A stretch of 64,000 bases of DNA from contig WSYJ01000179.1 of NCBI GenBank assembly GCA_020186115.1, forward strand, positions 23,454 through 87,453. The letters run 5' to 3'. Of this stretch, positions 19,189-29,868 are shown in pieces. This DNA is from Histomonas meleagridis. Taxonomy: Eukaryota; Parabasalia; Tritrichomonadida; Dientamoebidae. The notes beneath the pieces were generated by a model. It had not been told where the DNA came from and ran no database searches. It saw only the letters and a program-made list of their open reading frames with translations. A program made the translations under genes and the position numbers. The first letter of the stretch is position 1; the number at the start of each line of letters is the position of its first letter.

Positions 19189-22100
19189 TCACACATCGGA
19201 ATTTAACACTTCGAACATTTTCTCGAAGTATTCGTGCGGCCTCATTTCGTTTTCCTTCCTCACGACTCTATCCGCGATTATTGCTGTTGATCGCACCAAA
19301 TATCCAAGTTCCTTTGGCCCGACGATTGAATCCGGCGGTAATGGGAAGAAGTTCAACTCTTGGTTCTTTCTTTTAGCCATAACCCGATATAACATATTCG
19401 GGTAAGGAAATATGATTATATGCGCATCATTAAATTGTGATGAAATCACAGATGTATCATAACCCGAACAATCCTCACACCATACAATATGCACATGATC
19501 ATTTCCTATATGTCTTTTCTTTTCGATCTTTTGTTCATCTGTTGGATCATCAGGTAAAAGTGTTGACACATGAAACATCACCTCCATTTGACGGTTAGAA
19601 TAATAAACGGATTTTCCGTTATATGACAGTTTTCCGTTGTAACGTAAATGTGTCGTCAAGTCGATGAAGCAGCCGATAGAAAACAAAAAGTCCTGAAACC
19701 GCTGGGAGCACGTTAACTCCGTATTTGACAAAATTGTTTTTTGATCATATTGATTTTGACCTACATAAAGAACTCCTATTTTAACTTGTTCATATCTTGG
19801 CGCGTTCAGGATCGAACTAATTTTTATCTTGAAGAGGGGTGTCTTCTTCAAGCAAAATATATCATCACCACAAAATGTCGAGAAAAATGAACGCGAAGCT
19901 TCATTTGAACAAGTTTTAGAAACAAAATTAATTTCGTCATTTACAATGTCATTGCTATCATTGTTAGGAATTAAATCTTTAAATAATTGATCAGAATTAA
20001 CTATCGGAATATCATTTGTTTGTAATGAATTTATTTCATCGTTTTCATGTATTTGAAATATGTCAATTAATGACTTCAAAAGTTTTTCGTTTTCTTCTTT
20101 TTGGAATTCATTTATTTCATTGTTAACGTCAGTGATTGGTAATGTTTTAATGTTTTTATCATTTGTAATGTATTCATTTTCATTAGTTTCGAATTGTTCG
20201 ACTTTAAATTTCATTGTATTATTTAATGAATTCGTAATAAATTCAAATGAATTTTCTTTATTAAATTTCGTTAATATTAAAATTTTGTTTTTGGTAACAA
20301 AATGTAAATCGAATTCGTCCGGATTAATTACATTTGGTAAATAGCGTTTATATATATCAAATGGAATTGCGTCGAAAAATATTTTCATTTCGTTCTCATT
20401 TTTCTTATTTTTAAGAATATCGAAAAACATTTTTATGATTTTATCATTAGTATTAACTATTAAATCGAAAATTGATCTTAAAAAAAACTGATCATTTATA
20501 TTCGGTAAAACATTTCGAACGAAATCTTCATAAAAGTTTGGAAATTTCTTTTGTATTAAAACTTGTAAATCAGACAAAAACAAAATCATTCTTGAAACGT
20601 TAATTAAATTTTCATTAATTTTTACATTTGTTATTGAATTTTGTATCCATTCTGTTAATTTGTTTTTATTATTAAATAATTCGATAATGAAAATTGGGAC
20701 CAAATTTGTAAATGAATAAGTTTCTTCATTTGGTATCTTTTGTATTGCTAATTGTAATGTCTTTTGGAATAAACTTCGATTAATTGGGTCGACTAATAAA
20801 AGTGATTTATTTAATATATTATAATCAATTTGAGATGAATCCCATTGTGATACGATTTCATTCAGTTGTGAAGGTATTAAGAAATTACATTCATAATTAT
20901 ATAATGTATATGAAGTAACGTTAAAATTCGAAATTAAATTTTTCGGTATTTTCGATATGTTTAATGTTAATATTATGTTCAAAATTGATATTAATATATA
21001 CGAATTTGGTGGGAATTTAAGTGTTGTTTGATATGCTAAATTAATAATATAATTATTAGAAGAAGAACTTAAAAATTTTATAATTAATTCGATCCATAAA
21101 ATCGAGTTTTCATTATCATTTATATAAAAGCCTAAGTTTTCTAATGAATAATTTATTGAATAAAGAATTTGATTATTAATCTTTGTAACAAGAAAATATT
21201 TTAACATTGGAATAATAAATCGTTCCCAAATAACAAATTTGTTTTTGATGATATTTAATGGTAATATTCGTTGAATAAAACTTAATGAACAAATAAAATG
21301 TCCATAAATTTCAAGTTGGAAATCTTGAGGAAATGAATTCATTAATATACAAGAAAAATTAATGGAAAATTCGAAATCCCAATTTTTGTTATGTAATTCA
21401 AGTAAATATATCGAATTCGAATCAATTAATTGTTGTACTTTAATTTTACTTTCATTAAAATATTCAGTTGGTAATACACTTAATAAAGATTTCGGATCAT
21501 TAAATATTTTTAAATATGTTTCAATTTCTTTATAATCTTCTTTTAATCTTTGTTTCTTAATTTTTAAAGAATTAAAATATTCTTTTACTTGATTAATCTC
21601 AAAGTTAAACAACAAAGGTGATAATGTTGTCGACATAATTGAGATGAAGATAATTGATATTGATTTCCAATCTTTATCGAAAATTTCAGTTTGTAATAAT
21701 AATTTATAACATCGATTATCAACGATTTTTGCATCAAAACAAAATGTTAAATAAAGAATAAATGCTAACGCCGGAAAATATTGTGAAATCTCTTTATATA
21801 TCGAGCGTAATATTTCATGATAATATTCTTCAAGATTTAATTCTTGTATTGGACCACACCAAATGTTTCGTAATATTGTCGTAAATTGGAAAATCGAATC
21901 TTGATTTCGATTATTTTTGTCAAGTAATTTAAACGTAACATATTTAGCAAATAATTGCATAAAGCTGATGATGATTTCAGGTGCAAGCGCCGAAAAAATC
22001 GTAAATAATGAAAATGGTTCATAGTTCCGAAAGTTGGTGTTAGCTAAAGGAAACCATAGCGATGTAAACCATTCAAGTAGAGAATCGTTACTGAATTCAG

Positions 22101-22857
22101 TGTAATGTAAAAGTAAATAAATCAATGAAATTGATTCATTCGGTGAATCTTTTCGTAATAAACATGCTGACCGTGCTGAATGATTCTTAAATAAATGTAT
22201 GACATCATCAAAAACAGATTTAGGACATTGACCATCTAAACAATTTTTGGGAATAACTTTCCCATCTAACGATATAACTGGATATGGAATAAAAAGGGAA
22301 AGAATCACAGAACTAATAACTTCCCACCATAATGATATGATTTGTGGCTTCCGTTTTAAAATATAATTACAAAGAAACCGAAATCGATCAGATAAAATTC
22401 GTGACTCTTTTAAGACATCAATATTACACGATGATGAAAGAAATAAACGTTGAATAGCTTCATGCCATAAATGAACATTTGAAGAGTCAAGTAAAAATGT
22501 CACAATTTTAACAGATTTTTTCCATATAATATTGTAAAAATCACTGTCGCTAATGAGTAGTGGTGTATGTAACATGGCATCCCTGATTTGTCTTGGCATT
22601 CTGGAAAAATCAACTGATAATCGAATTTTATCAAAAATTTTATTTGAACTGACAAGCATCTTTAAAACAGAGAAAGAGGTAACTATTGTGTTTGATAATG
22701 AGTGTGATATGGGTTGATTTGTTATTCTTTTTTCATTTATCATAGTATTAAGAAGTTCGATAAAAACTGGAAATTGGTTGCTTATTTTACTGGCTTCTTC
22801 TGCTTGGATGTATTTTTTTATCTTAGAACATTGCTGATTTAATTTCTTCTTAGACAT
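19189..22857 (-). CDS. Large Rap/Ral-GAP (tuberin/RalGAP-alpha-like) GTPase activator
   Basis: 1222 aa. The C-terminal 200 residues form a Rap-GAP domain: IGVLYVGQNQYDQKTILSNT, then FLFSIGCFIDL, then KKRHIGNDHVHIVW. The last carries the catalytic Asn thumb (HIGND) conserved in Rap1GAP, tuberin and RalGAPs. DAHIIIFPYPNMLYRVMAK closes the fold. The rest is a long helical, Asn/Ile-rich N-terminal region, as in RalGAP-alpha and TSC2. It should stimulate GTP hydrolysis by a Ras-family protein (Rheb, Ral or Rap type). Partner choice and any link to TOR signalling are inference. Start at 22857 (MSKKKLNQQ); AACGTT lies at 22876-22881. Confidence 0.85.
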   Translation of the reverse strand: MSKKKLNQQCSKIKKYIQAEEASKISNQFPVFIELLNTMINEKRITNQPISHSLSNTIVTSFSVLKMLVSSNKIFDKIRLSVDFSRMPRQIRDAMLHTPLLISDSDFYNIIWKKSVKIVTFLLDSSNVHLWHEAIQRLFLSSSCNIDVLKESRILSDRFRFLCNYILKRKPQIISLWWEVISSVILSLFIPYPVISLDGKVIPKNCLDGQCPKSVFDDVIHLFKNHSARSACLLRKDSPNESISLIYLLLHYTEFSNDSLLEWFTSLWFPLANTNFRNYEPFSLFTIFSALAPEIIISFMQLFAKYVTFKLLDKNNRNQDSIFQFTTILRNIWCGPIQELNLEEYYHEILRSIYKEISQYFPALAFILYLTFCFDAKIVDNRCYKLLLQTEIFDKDWKSISIIFISIMSTTLSPLLFNFEINQVKEYFNSLKIKKQRLKEDYKEIETYLKIFNDPKSLLSVLPTEYFNESKIKVQQLIDSNSIYLLELHNKNWDFEFSINFSCILMNSFPQDFQLEIYGHFICSLSFIQRILPLNIIKNKFVIWERFIIPMLKYFLVTKINNQILYSINYSLENLGFYINDNENSILWIELIIKFLSSSSNNYIINLAYQTTLKFPPNSYILISILNIILTLNISKIPKNLISNFNVTSYTLYNYECNFLIPSQLNEIVSQWDSSQIDYNILNKSLLLVDPINRSLFQKTLQLAIQKIPNEETYSFTNLVPIFIIELFNNKNKLTEWIQNSITNVKINENLINVSRMILFLSDLQVLIQKKFPNFYEDFVRNVLPNINDQFFLRSIFDLIVNTNDKIIKMFFDILKNKKNENEMKIFFDAIPFDIYKRYLPNVINPDEFDLHFVTKNKILILTKFNKENSFEFITNSLNNTMKFKVEQFETNENEYITNDKNIKTLPITDVNNEINEFQKEENEKLLKSLIDIFQIHENDEINSLQTNDIPIVNSDQLFKDLIPNNDSNDIVNDEINFVSKTCSNEASRSFFSTFCGDDIFCLKKTPLFKIKISSILNAPRYEQVKIGVLYVGQNQYDQKTILSNTELTCSQRFQDFLFSIGCFIDLTTHLRYNGKLSYNGKSVYYSNRQMEVMFHVSTLLPDDPTDEQKIEKKRHIGNDHVHIVWCEDCSGYDTSVISSQFNDAHIIIFPYPNMLYRVMAKRKNQELNFFPLPPDSIVGPKELGYLVRSTAIIADRVVRKENEMRPHEYFEKMFEVLNSDV

Positions 22858-23196
22858 CTAAATTTCTAGCTGGAAAACGTTTAAATAAAATCTTGATTAA
22901 GATTCATCGAAAATAAGAATTAAAAATGTAAGTAGTTGTGATAAATATGATATAATTCGTAGAATATAAGAGCAAGTAATGAATTTTTTTTTTTTATATA
23001 TCAAATATAATCATATAATATGATCATTCTCAATAACCAGAAATATTAATAATTCTGATTGGCTTAATGGAGATACCTAATCCTTTTGATAGCTGCGTTT
23101 ATGATCAAAAAATATTTATAAAGAATTCATTATTTCTCAAAAAAATTTTAATTATAGTTGATATATTATTATTTTTTTCTAATTTTAAAATCGAAA
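22858..23196. other. Intergenic before tRNA-Val
   Basis: AT-rich, no gene recognised. It includes the divergent upstream regions of the RapGAP gene and the tRNA. Confidence 0.5.
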
Positions 23197-23267
23197 GTCT
23201 CCGTAGTCTAATGGTTAGAATAGGAGTTTAACACGCTCTTGACGGCAGTTCGATCCTGCCCGGAGAC
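23197..23267 (+). tRNA. tRNA-Val (anticodon AAC)
   Basis: The cloverleaf is complete. The acceptor stem is GTCTCCG/CGGAGAC, the D arm GTCT-AATGGTT-AGAA, and the anticodon stem GGAGT/GCTCT with loop TTAACAC (anticodon AAC). The T arm is GGCAG-TTCGATC-CTGCC. No intron and no encoded CCA, as expected in eukaryotes. The D- and T-arm sequences also form the internal A and B boxes for RNA polymerase III. Confidence 0.95.
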
Positions 23268-23269
23268 AA

Positions 23270-23276
23270 TTTTTTT
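23270..23276 (+). terminator. RNA polymerase III T-run terminator
   Basis: A run of seven T residues starts three bases after the tRNA 3' end, the standard Pol III stop signal. A second T cluster follows. Confidence 0.8.
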
Positions 23277-23742
23277 CTTTTATTTAAGATGAGTTTAAAC
23301 GGTCTCATAAAAAGGTTCTTGGTTTACTAATTCATTTACGATACTTACTCCAAAATGTACCTATGTTTTTTCTAAATATTTATGCAACACATAGTTTCTT
23401 TTTTAACTTTTATACAATTTTTATGTTGCAAGATATTAATCAAGAAAAATAATGGCGTTCTTATTGGAATTATTTGAGATTCAGCTGCTCTTATTTTGAT
23501 CATTGTAGTGCTAAATGGCTAAAAAGTTTTTTATAAGATGGATCTGGAATAAAAATTTCAATATCAATTCAAATCAAAACACAAACCCAATAAACTTTAA
23601 GGGGAAAAAAAGTAAAAATTAGATTTAAAAATATATCACCGTAAAATATTTTTATTCCATTAAAATCTTTAAATTTATATATTTGGTTGAACAAAATGTT
23701 CTTCAAAATTACCAGCAAATGGATCCTCATTAATATTTTCCA
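23277..23742. other. Intergenic, AT-rich
   Basis: No gene recognised between the tRNA and the 3' end of the glycosidase gene. Confidence 0.5.
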
Positions 23743-26700
23743 TTATAGTTTTATATCGGAAGTAATTACATCAGTTTCTTGATTTTGACTTTCTTCAAAA
23801 GTTTCATTTTGTTTTTTATTTCGAATACGAATGAATAATACAATTAAAAGTACGATAATAATAATAACAACAACAACTACGCATATAACTATAATTAATG
23901 TTGTGTTTGAATCATTTGTTGGTTCATTGTTTTGTATGAAATTGGAATAATAGCTATAATACGTCGTATATGCAATCATTGTATATTCATAAAAGATAAA
24001 TATTGTTGGAACATATGAATATGTGGAATTAATATACGTAAATGCTAATGTATTTGTAATAGTAATTTGATATGTTTCTGTTTGTGTTACAGAAAATGAA
24101 TATGTTAATGTATATGTGTTAGATAAAGTTGTATAAATTGGTGATGTTTCTGTTTGCTTAGTAACATAATTTGATTTAGTAAATGTATTTGATTGTGAAT
24201 AAGTATCTGATTGTGCATAAGTATCTGATTGTGAATATGTATTCGTGGATGGAAATGTGCGTTCAATAAGAAATGATATCGATGGATTATTCTCATCTGA
24301 TTTAAATGTATATGAACCTTTTGTTCCTAAAACTTGAAGTGTTTGATTCTTTTCGCCCCATTGATTTATTGTCCATATCTTTGGTTTAATTTCATCCTCA
24401 ATTAATAATGTTCCTGTAAATTCAATATATTGTGCTTGAACTGGCGAATTACCCCAAAATCCTCCTTCATCAGTTCTTCCTGTTGATGTTCGATCAGAAT
24501 TCCATTTTTGTTCCGAGTTTTTAATCTTTCCTGCAATAACTAATAATATCTTTGTTGATTCTGTTAAGTTCTTATCGTCTAATGTTACAATTCCAACTGA
24601 TCCAGTTTCTTTCATTTCTTCATTTAATTTAATATTCAATTTTATTATTTCTAAATCAGAAATTATTGACATTTCGTTATTTCCTATTGACCCTGTTAAT
24701 GTTTTATATTTCGATGTATTAACTTTAAATAAAGGTTTTTCATTAGGAAAACATCTTTCATTTTTCCAAATAAATTCTTCTGTTATAAAACATCCTTCAT
24801 TCGATATATTAATTTCACCTCCATTAAAATTATATTCGATTTTACCTGAATTAGTATCACCAATTTCTAATTCAATTTTAGCTGGATAACCAACTTCAAT
24901 TGGTGAATTTTCTATAATAACATCAAAAATATCTTCAGTTTTTCCATTAATGTTTTCAACTTCATTTTTAGGGATTTTAATATTAAGTGTTTCTTTCGAA
25001 ATTGAAACATAACCTTTACGAAATGCTAATGTAAAGAATGGCGCAATAGAAAAGTCAAGTGGATTACTTGTCATTTCGAAGAAATGTCGAATAAATCCTT
25101 TCGTTGTTTCACTAAAACCATTTTGATCATATACATATTGATATACTGCATCACAATCATAAAATGCTGTTAATGGACCTAATATGAAATATTTTTCATG
25201 TAAATATTCACTCGGAAATGGATAATTATATTCGGAGATTGTATAAGGTTTATTTGCACCTTTATATTGTAATATTTCACTCATTGTTCCATATGTTTCT
25301 GAATTTAACATAGGCGTATTATCAAGCCAATAATTACTCATGTTATAATATTGACCTTCATCAAAATATGGTCCATCCCAATAACGATGAATATCAATGA
25401 TATCTGAATTTTCATATTCTCGTGTATAGGATAAAAATGTACCATAAGTACATTGTGAATCAACTATTAATATTTCATTAAATCCTAAAACATTCTTGAT
25501 ATAATTCGTGATGTTTCGTTGCGTATTTTCTTCTGTATCTCGAATAAAGATTCGATAATCTGATTGTGATGGTTTTACCCAATTTTTTCGTGGAATTCCA
25601 ATCGATTCAAATGAATCATTATCAAATTGAATTTTATTTGCTTCTGTTCCCTTATATATTTTGATATTTCGAAATGTATAAGTTCCAATAAAAGGATAAC
25701 AAATTATTTTGAAATAAATATTATTCGGTGTTTCAACATTTGATATCGTCGAAATTGGTACATTATATTTTTGTATATCTTTTGTTAATTTAATTTCAAT
25801 ATTACCATAATTGAATAATGTATATGGTTCTCCTTGTTGTTGGAAATTAAAAGAAACTATCATTTCTTCTGATTCATTTTCTGGATTTCCTGATGCTTCT
25901 AATTCGATCGTATATTCAGTAAGTGGTTCAATAAAATCATTGATATACATAAATTGAATTTGATTATCCCATTCATATTCGGGTATTTCTTTGACTTCAA
26001 TAGTATGTGTATCTGTTGCTGAATTATATGTACTTATTGTATTATCATCTCTTTGATATTGATGTGTACAATTTTGAATAAGATTAATACTTCGATCAAT
26101 ATATAAACTATTCCATGTTTCATTAAGTAATAAAAATGATTCATTATAACGAGTACGAAGCCATCGGTGCCATTGTGAAAGAAGTTCCGTTTCAAATACC
26201 GTATCTGATAATGCATCAATATAATCATCTTCAATCAGATCAAACATCGAATTTTCATTACTAAGTTCAATGTTTAATATCATCGGATCTTCACCAATAT
26301 AATATCCCGTATAATTATTATATGATTTAAGAAGATCACGTGCATAATCAAGTTGATATTGAATAAGTGAAGGATAAAATCGATCAAGTGGTTTACCATG
26401 TGAAAATATATCTAAAAGTGATTTTAATTCAGGTTCTGGATAATCTCGACTAACATGAAGATTAATATTAGCATATATCCCATTCTCACAAAGACAATAA
26501 AGAAAATAATGAAGTTTGTCTAATTGTGTTTCACTTAGTTTAGATTCTTCATTTGATTCCCATATATCACTATTATCCATATGATGAAAACGAACAAGAT
26601 TAATCCCAAGTTGCGCCATGCGTTTGGCAATTAATGGTGATTTTGACTTGTCTGGAAACGCTGATTCATATCCAATATTTACACCAAAAAATCGAATCCT

Positions 26701-26892
26701 TTCACCGTTGGGCTTCGTAAAATGTCCATTTTGAATTGTAATTTTTTGATCTGCTTTTTCATTAAGATAAGAAAGATCAATTGATGAGTTATTTGAAAAA
26801 TTGATAAACTCATTTACAAATGGAAACCATAAATTCCCTTCATCGTCTGATTCGAGAGAATATGCATTTAAAATGAAGAATTGGAGAAACAT
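23743..26892 (-). CDS. Membrane-anchored clan GH-A glycoside hydrolase
   Basis: 1049 aa from ATG 26892, which opens a signal peptide (MFLQFFILNAYSLES). The N-terminal half is a clan-A TIM barrel like cellulases and beta-mannanases: RIRFFGVNIGYESAFPDKS, then GINLVRFHHMD, with acid/base Glu in IELSNENSM and a likely nucleophile Glu in PYTISEYNYP. A carbohydrate-binding-like beta region follows (about residues 290-420 and 640-850). The C-terminus repeats the BspA surface layout: TYSQSD/TYAQSD stalk, Tyr-rich patch (IFYEYTMIAYTTYYSYY), transmembrane helix and tail. It is probably a cell-surface glycosidase acting on host mucin or plant polymers; substrate unknown. An 18-codon upstream extension to 26946 is possible but would bury the signal peptide. 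Confidence 0.8.
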   Translation of the reverse strand: MFLQFFILNAYSLESDDEGNLWFPFVNEFINFSNNSSIDLSYLNEKADQKITIQNGHFTKPNGERIRFFGVNIGYESAFPDKSKSPLIAKRMAQLGINLVRFHHMDNSDIWESNEESKLSETQLDKLHYFLYCLCENGIYANINLHVSRDYPEPELKSLLDIFSHGKPLDRFYPSLIQYQLDYARDLLKSYNNYTGYYIGEDPMILNIELSNENSMFDLIEDDYIDALSDTVFETELLSQWHRWLRTRYNESFLLLNETWNSLYIDRSINLIQNCTHQYQRDDNTISTYNSATDTHTIEVKEIPEYEWDNQIQFMYINDFIEPLTEYTIELEASGNPENESEEMIVSFNFQQQGEPYTLFNYGNIEIKLTKDIQKYNVPISTISNVETPNNIYFKIICYPFIGTYTFRNIKIYKGTEANKIQFDNDSFESIGIPRKNWVKPSQSDYRIFIRDTEENTQRNITNYIKNVLGFNEILIVDSQCTYGTFLSYTREYENSDIIDIHRYWDGPYFDEGQYYNMSNYWLDNTPMLNSETYGTMSEILQYKGANKPYTISEYNYPFPSEYLHEKYFILGPLTAFYDCDAVYQYVYDQNGFSETTKGFIRHFFEMTSNPLDFSIAPFFTLAFRKGYVSISKETLNIKIPKNEVENINGKTEDIFDVIIENSPIEVGYPAKIELEIGDTNSGKIEYNFNGGEINISNEGCFITEEFIWKNERCFPNEKPLFKVNTSKYKTLTGSIGNNEMSIISDLEIIKLNIKLNEEMKETGSVGIVTLDDKNLTESTKILLVIAGKIKNSEQKWNSDRTSTGRTDEGGFWGNSPVQAQYIEFTGTLLIEDEIKPKIWTINQWGEKNQTLQVLGTKGSYTFKSDENNPSISFLIERTFPSTNTYSQSDTYAQSDTYSQSNTFTKSNYVTKQTETSPIYTTLSNTYTLTYSFSVTQTETYQITITNTLAFTYINSTYSYVPTIFIFYEYTMIAYTTYYSYYSNFIQNNEPTNDSNTTLIIVICVVVVVIIIIVLLIVLFIRIRNKKQNETFEESQNQETDVITSDIKL

Positions 26893-27247
26893 ACGATCAC
26901 AAAAATTCTGGTCGATCTGGGTCGTACTGAATAATTGAATTGTCACCTAACAACTTTTTAAGGTAAGTTAAAATTTTTTGTATGGGATCCAATTGAATGA
27001 TGTTTATTTTAGGAACGTTATGGAATTTAAAAAACTTCTGCAGAAGCTTCCTTTCAATTATTTCGCATATTAAAGAGGACATTCATGAGCACTACCATTC
27101 CTCGATCGTTTTTTTATTTTTACGATAGGAGACTTTGAAAAAAAAATTTCATCGAAACCCACAAAAAGTGACATTATAACGATCACCCATCTTCAAAAAG
27201 TTGCGCAAAAAACCGATTTTATCAACTTGCAATTTTCGACCGTTTAT
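26893..27247. other. Intergenic upstream of the glycosidase gene
   Basis: No gene recognised. It holds an AAAAGTGACATT motif near 27169 of the kind seen close to other starts (for example near 38297). Confidence 0.45.
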
Positions 27248-28200
27248 TTAATTGAGCTCCCTTTCTAAAAGCAATTTAACAATTTCTGTATGACCTTTTG
27301 AAGATACATACACAAGTGCCATATTAAATATTTAAAATAATTATCAAATATTATTTTGAAATATCAAATTATTAAGAAACATTTTAAATAAATCAAATAA
27401 ATATCTTTTGCATGAATATTAATTCCTTTTTGCTTTAAAATGTATGAAACAAGTTCAATATTCCCTGAAAATGAAGCAAAAACTAAAATATCTTCTGGAA
27501 TTTGATTGTTTTTAAGGAAATATTTTACAAGAAAATGTTTCCAATTTTTGCTGTTTCATTCATGATAATTTCATTAATTTTCATTCCTTCTTTTTCCAAA
27601 TATGTAAAAATTTCATAATTAAAATATGAACCACATTTTTCTCCTAATTCGTCTAATTGATTAATATCTTCAATTTTATTTTCACAAAGATATTTAAAGA
27701 TATCATTTCGATGAAACATAATTGCTGATTTATATGCATCTTCAAATGATGAATGATTTTGTTCACATATATGAATGATTTCTTCATTTCCACCTGCAAT
27801 TGCATATTTACCTGTATCTTCTACATTTGCACCATTCATAAGTAAATATTTAAAACATTTAACTGAAGAAAAAAATACTGCATAATCAATTAATGTAACA
27901 TCCCGATAATTAATAAATGAACATCTTTTATAAAGTGATGGTTTAATTTTCTGATTAAAATCGAATTCATTTTGTGATGATATTTTTTGATGTTTTTCGA
28001 TTTCATCATTTCGAATTCTTTTCGCAATTTCATTCGGATTATTTCCTTCTTTAATTAATTTCTTATGAACTTCAATTTGAACCAAAATCATTCTTTATAG
28101 TTCTTCATAAACGATATTTTCTTGATCATATAAATATTTATATCTATCTAATTTATCTTGATTAATATGAACAAAAACATCAAATAATAAAATCTTTGTG
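27248..28200 (-). pseudogene. DUF3447/ankyrin protein, decayed copy
   Basis: A 188-codon stretch (27525-28091) matches the other DUF3447 ankyrin genes of the window (EIAKRIRNDEIEKHQ, GANVEDTGKYAIAGGNEEII). Its 5' part is scrambled by stops and indels near 28090, and the N-terminal half is missing beyond about 28200. A one-base loss in a T run near 27530 shifts the frame before LVKYFLKN. Downstream repeats remain readable: one ankyrin body, an 80-nt spacer at 27323-27402, then a terminal repeat (MALVYVSSKGHTEIVKLLL) that stops at 27248. Confidence 0.75.
27323..27402 (-). repeat. 80-nt inter-ankyrin spacer
   Basis: Exactly 80 nt between the codons of HAKD and MALV. On the minus strand it starts ATTTATTTGATTTATTTA and contains ATAATTTGATATTTCAAAAT, the same core as the spacers at 62.5 kb. 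Confidence 0.85.
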
Positions 28201-29062
28201 AAAAGAAATTTGCTTTACATGAAAAGATGCGGAAGGAGCTCATCAAACAACAATAACATTCAGTTTTATAATGATATCTTATCGCATGCGTAATTTATTC
28301 AATAAATTTTATAGCAAATAATTTTGAAAATTTGTAAATAGAATTTTTATATGCAAAATATTTTTATGAGAACAACTATGGTTAATATTAACTCTACAAT
28401 TTCAATACGGAATTAAACTACGTACCATCGAAACATAATGAGCTATTGGCTGCTACTTTATAATTTTTTTTCCATTTTTTGAAATTTTTAAATGTTTTAA
28501 AAAGATGATAGATTTGCATATACTTAATGCAAACTATGATAAAATCATAAAAATTCGAAAATTATAAAAACTTTATTTATTATATGTTTATTATATATAC
28601 AATAAAAATAGTGATTTTCATATAAACGTGTTTTTTCAAAATATTGAGAAAATGGATCTTTTTCAATAAGAGATAAAATAAAAACATTATTAGTGGTGAT
28701 ATTGTATTGACTACATTTACATTTTAATGATATTTTTTTTAAATTAAACTTGATATTTGTCACTGAAAAGATCCTTATTCATTATTACAAAAATGCATTT
28801 CTTCATTAATAACATATAATTTCAAATTTAAAGATACAAAAAAAAAATATTGAAAATTTTCAATGAATAATCTTTAAGCTTTTTAAAAATAATTGAGTAA
28901 AATCTGATCGTTTTCACGACAATCATTAATACTGTAAACTATTCAAAAAATTCTATGTAAATTTGTTCGGCCATATTTTGATTGTATTTTCTATGCTTAT
29001 TTGTTTGGCTATTTTTTTTGAATGCATTTGAAAAAAATTCCAAAATTGCTTCATTTTAATTT
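28201..29062. other. Intergenic, very AT-rich
   Basis: No gene recognised. The right edge, TTCATTTTAATTT just before the ATG at 29063, resembles a trichomonad initiator element. Confidence 0.45.
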
Positions 29063-29590
29063 ATGTTCGGTTTATTTGGAGATCCTTTCTTTGGATACAG
29101 TCCATTCCATCGTTTTGGATTAAGTAGTCATGATTTCCACATATTAAATCAACTCCAAGATTTATTTGAAGATTCTTCTGATGATGAAGAGTCAACCGAA
29201 GAGAAACCAAAATCTAAATCCAGTGATAAAGAAGAGAAATCAAATGGAAACAATTCCAAATCATATCAAAAATTTTCACAAATTCGAAGTTCATATTTTA
29301 ATGGCCCAAGTCTTATTGAGGAAACTAGAGAACGTACTTGTGATGGCTCAACAGGATCAGTCAAGGAAACGACCACAAGAAGGATTGGCGATAAATGGTG
29401 CACTATTGAAGAAGAAACAAATAAAAATGGAGAAAAAGTAACACGGGAAAAGTGGCACAATGTTGCTGAAAACGAAGTTGAAAAGTTTAAATCGAAATGG
29501 GAAAAGCATCGTGGTCAATTTGGGTTTGAACATTTGAGTCTTACTGGACCAAATGATAATAAGAAAGAAGAAAAAGATCAAGATCAATAA
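29063..29590 (+). CDS. MLF-like (myeloid leukemia factor family) protein
   Basis: 175 aa. An aromatic N-terminus (MFGLFGDPFFGYSPFHRFGL) leads to an acidic Ser/Glu/Lys-rich linker and then SSYFNGPSLIEETRERTCDG, TGSVKETTTRRIGDKWCTIE and a Trp-containing end (KSKWEKHRGQFGFEHLSL). A strand pair with ETxxR..G..GVKET, followed by a basic repeat, is the pattern of MLF1-like proteins. Those are small adaptors found in early-branching parasites at vesicles and stress structures. The match is by pattern only. A co-chaperone is the main alternative. No signal peptide. Confidence 0.45.
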   Translation: MFGLFGDPFFGYSPFHRFGLSSHDFHILNQLQDLFEDSSDDEESTEEKPKSKSSDKEEKSNGNNSKSYQKFSQIRSSYFNGPSLIEETRERTCDGSTGSVKETTTRRIGDKWCTIEEETNKNGEKVTREKWHNVAENEVEKFKSKWEKHRGQFGFEHLSLTGPNDNKKEEKDQDQ

Positions 29591-29868
29591 AAAAGCAATA
29601 AATATAATAAATAATTAAATGTTTAAAAATTTTATTTAAAAAATTTAAAATTGTGCTTATTTTCATGTCAATCTTTTACCATGTTAAAAAAGTGAGTTCA
29701 AAAAAATGATTTTCCACAATTGGGGTGCCCTCGATTTGAACTGTAATTGTCTTCCACTTTTGATAAGTTTCACATTACAAAAATATAAGAAAAAGTTATA
29801 TTTGTAATTCTATCGGTTTTTTGTTCAAGCAATAAAATAACCGCCTTTCTGACTTTGTTAACTCTATA

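Noticed and set aside
28545-28763. 72-codon minus frame
   Set aside because: Composition fits random translation; no start context or family features.
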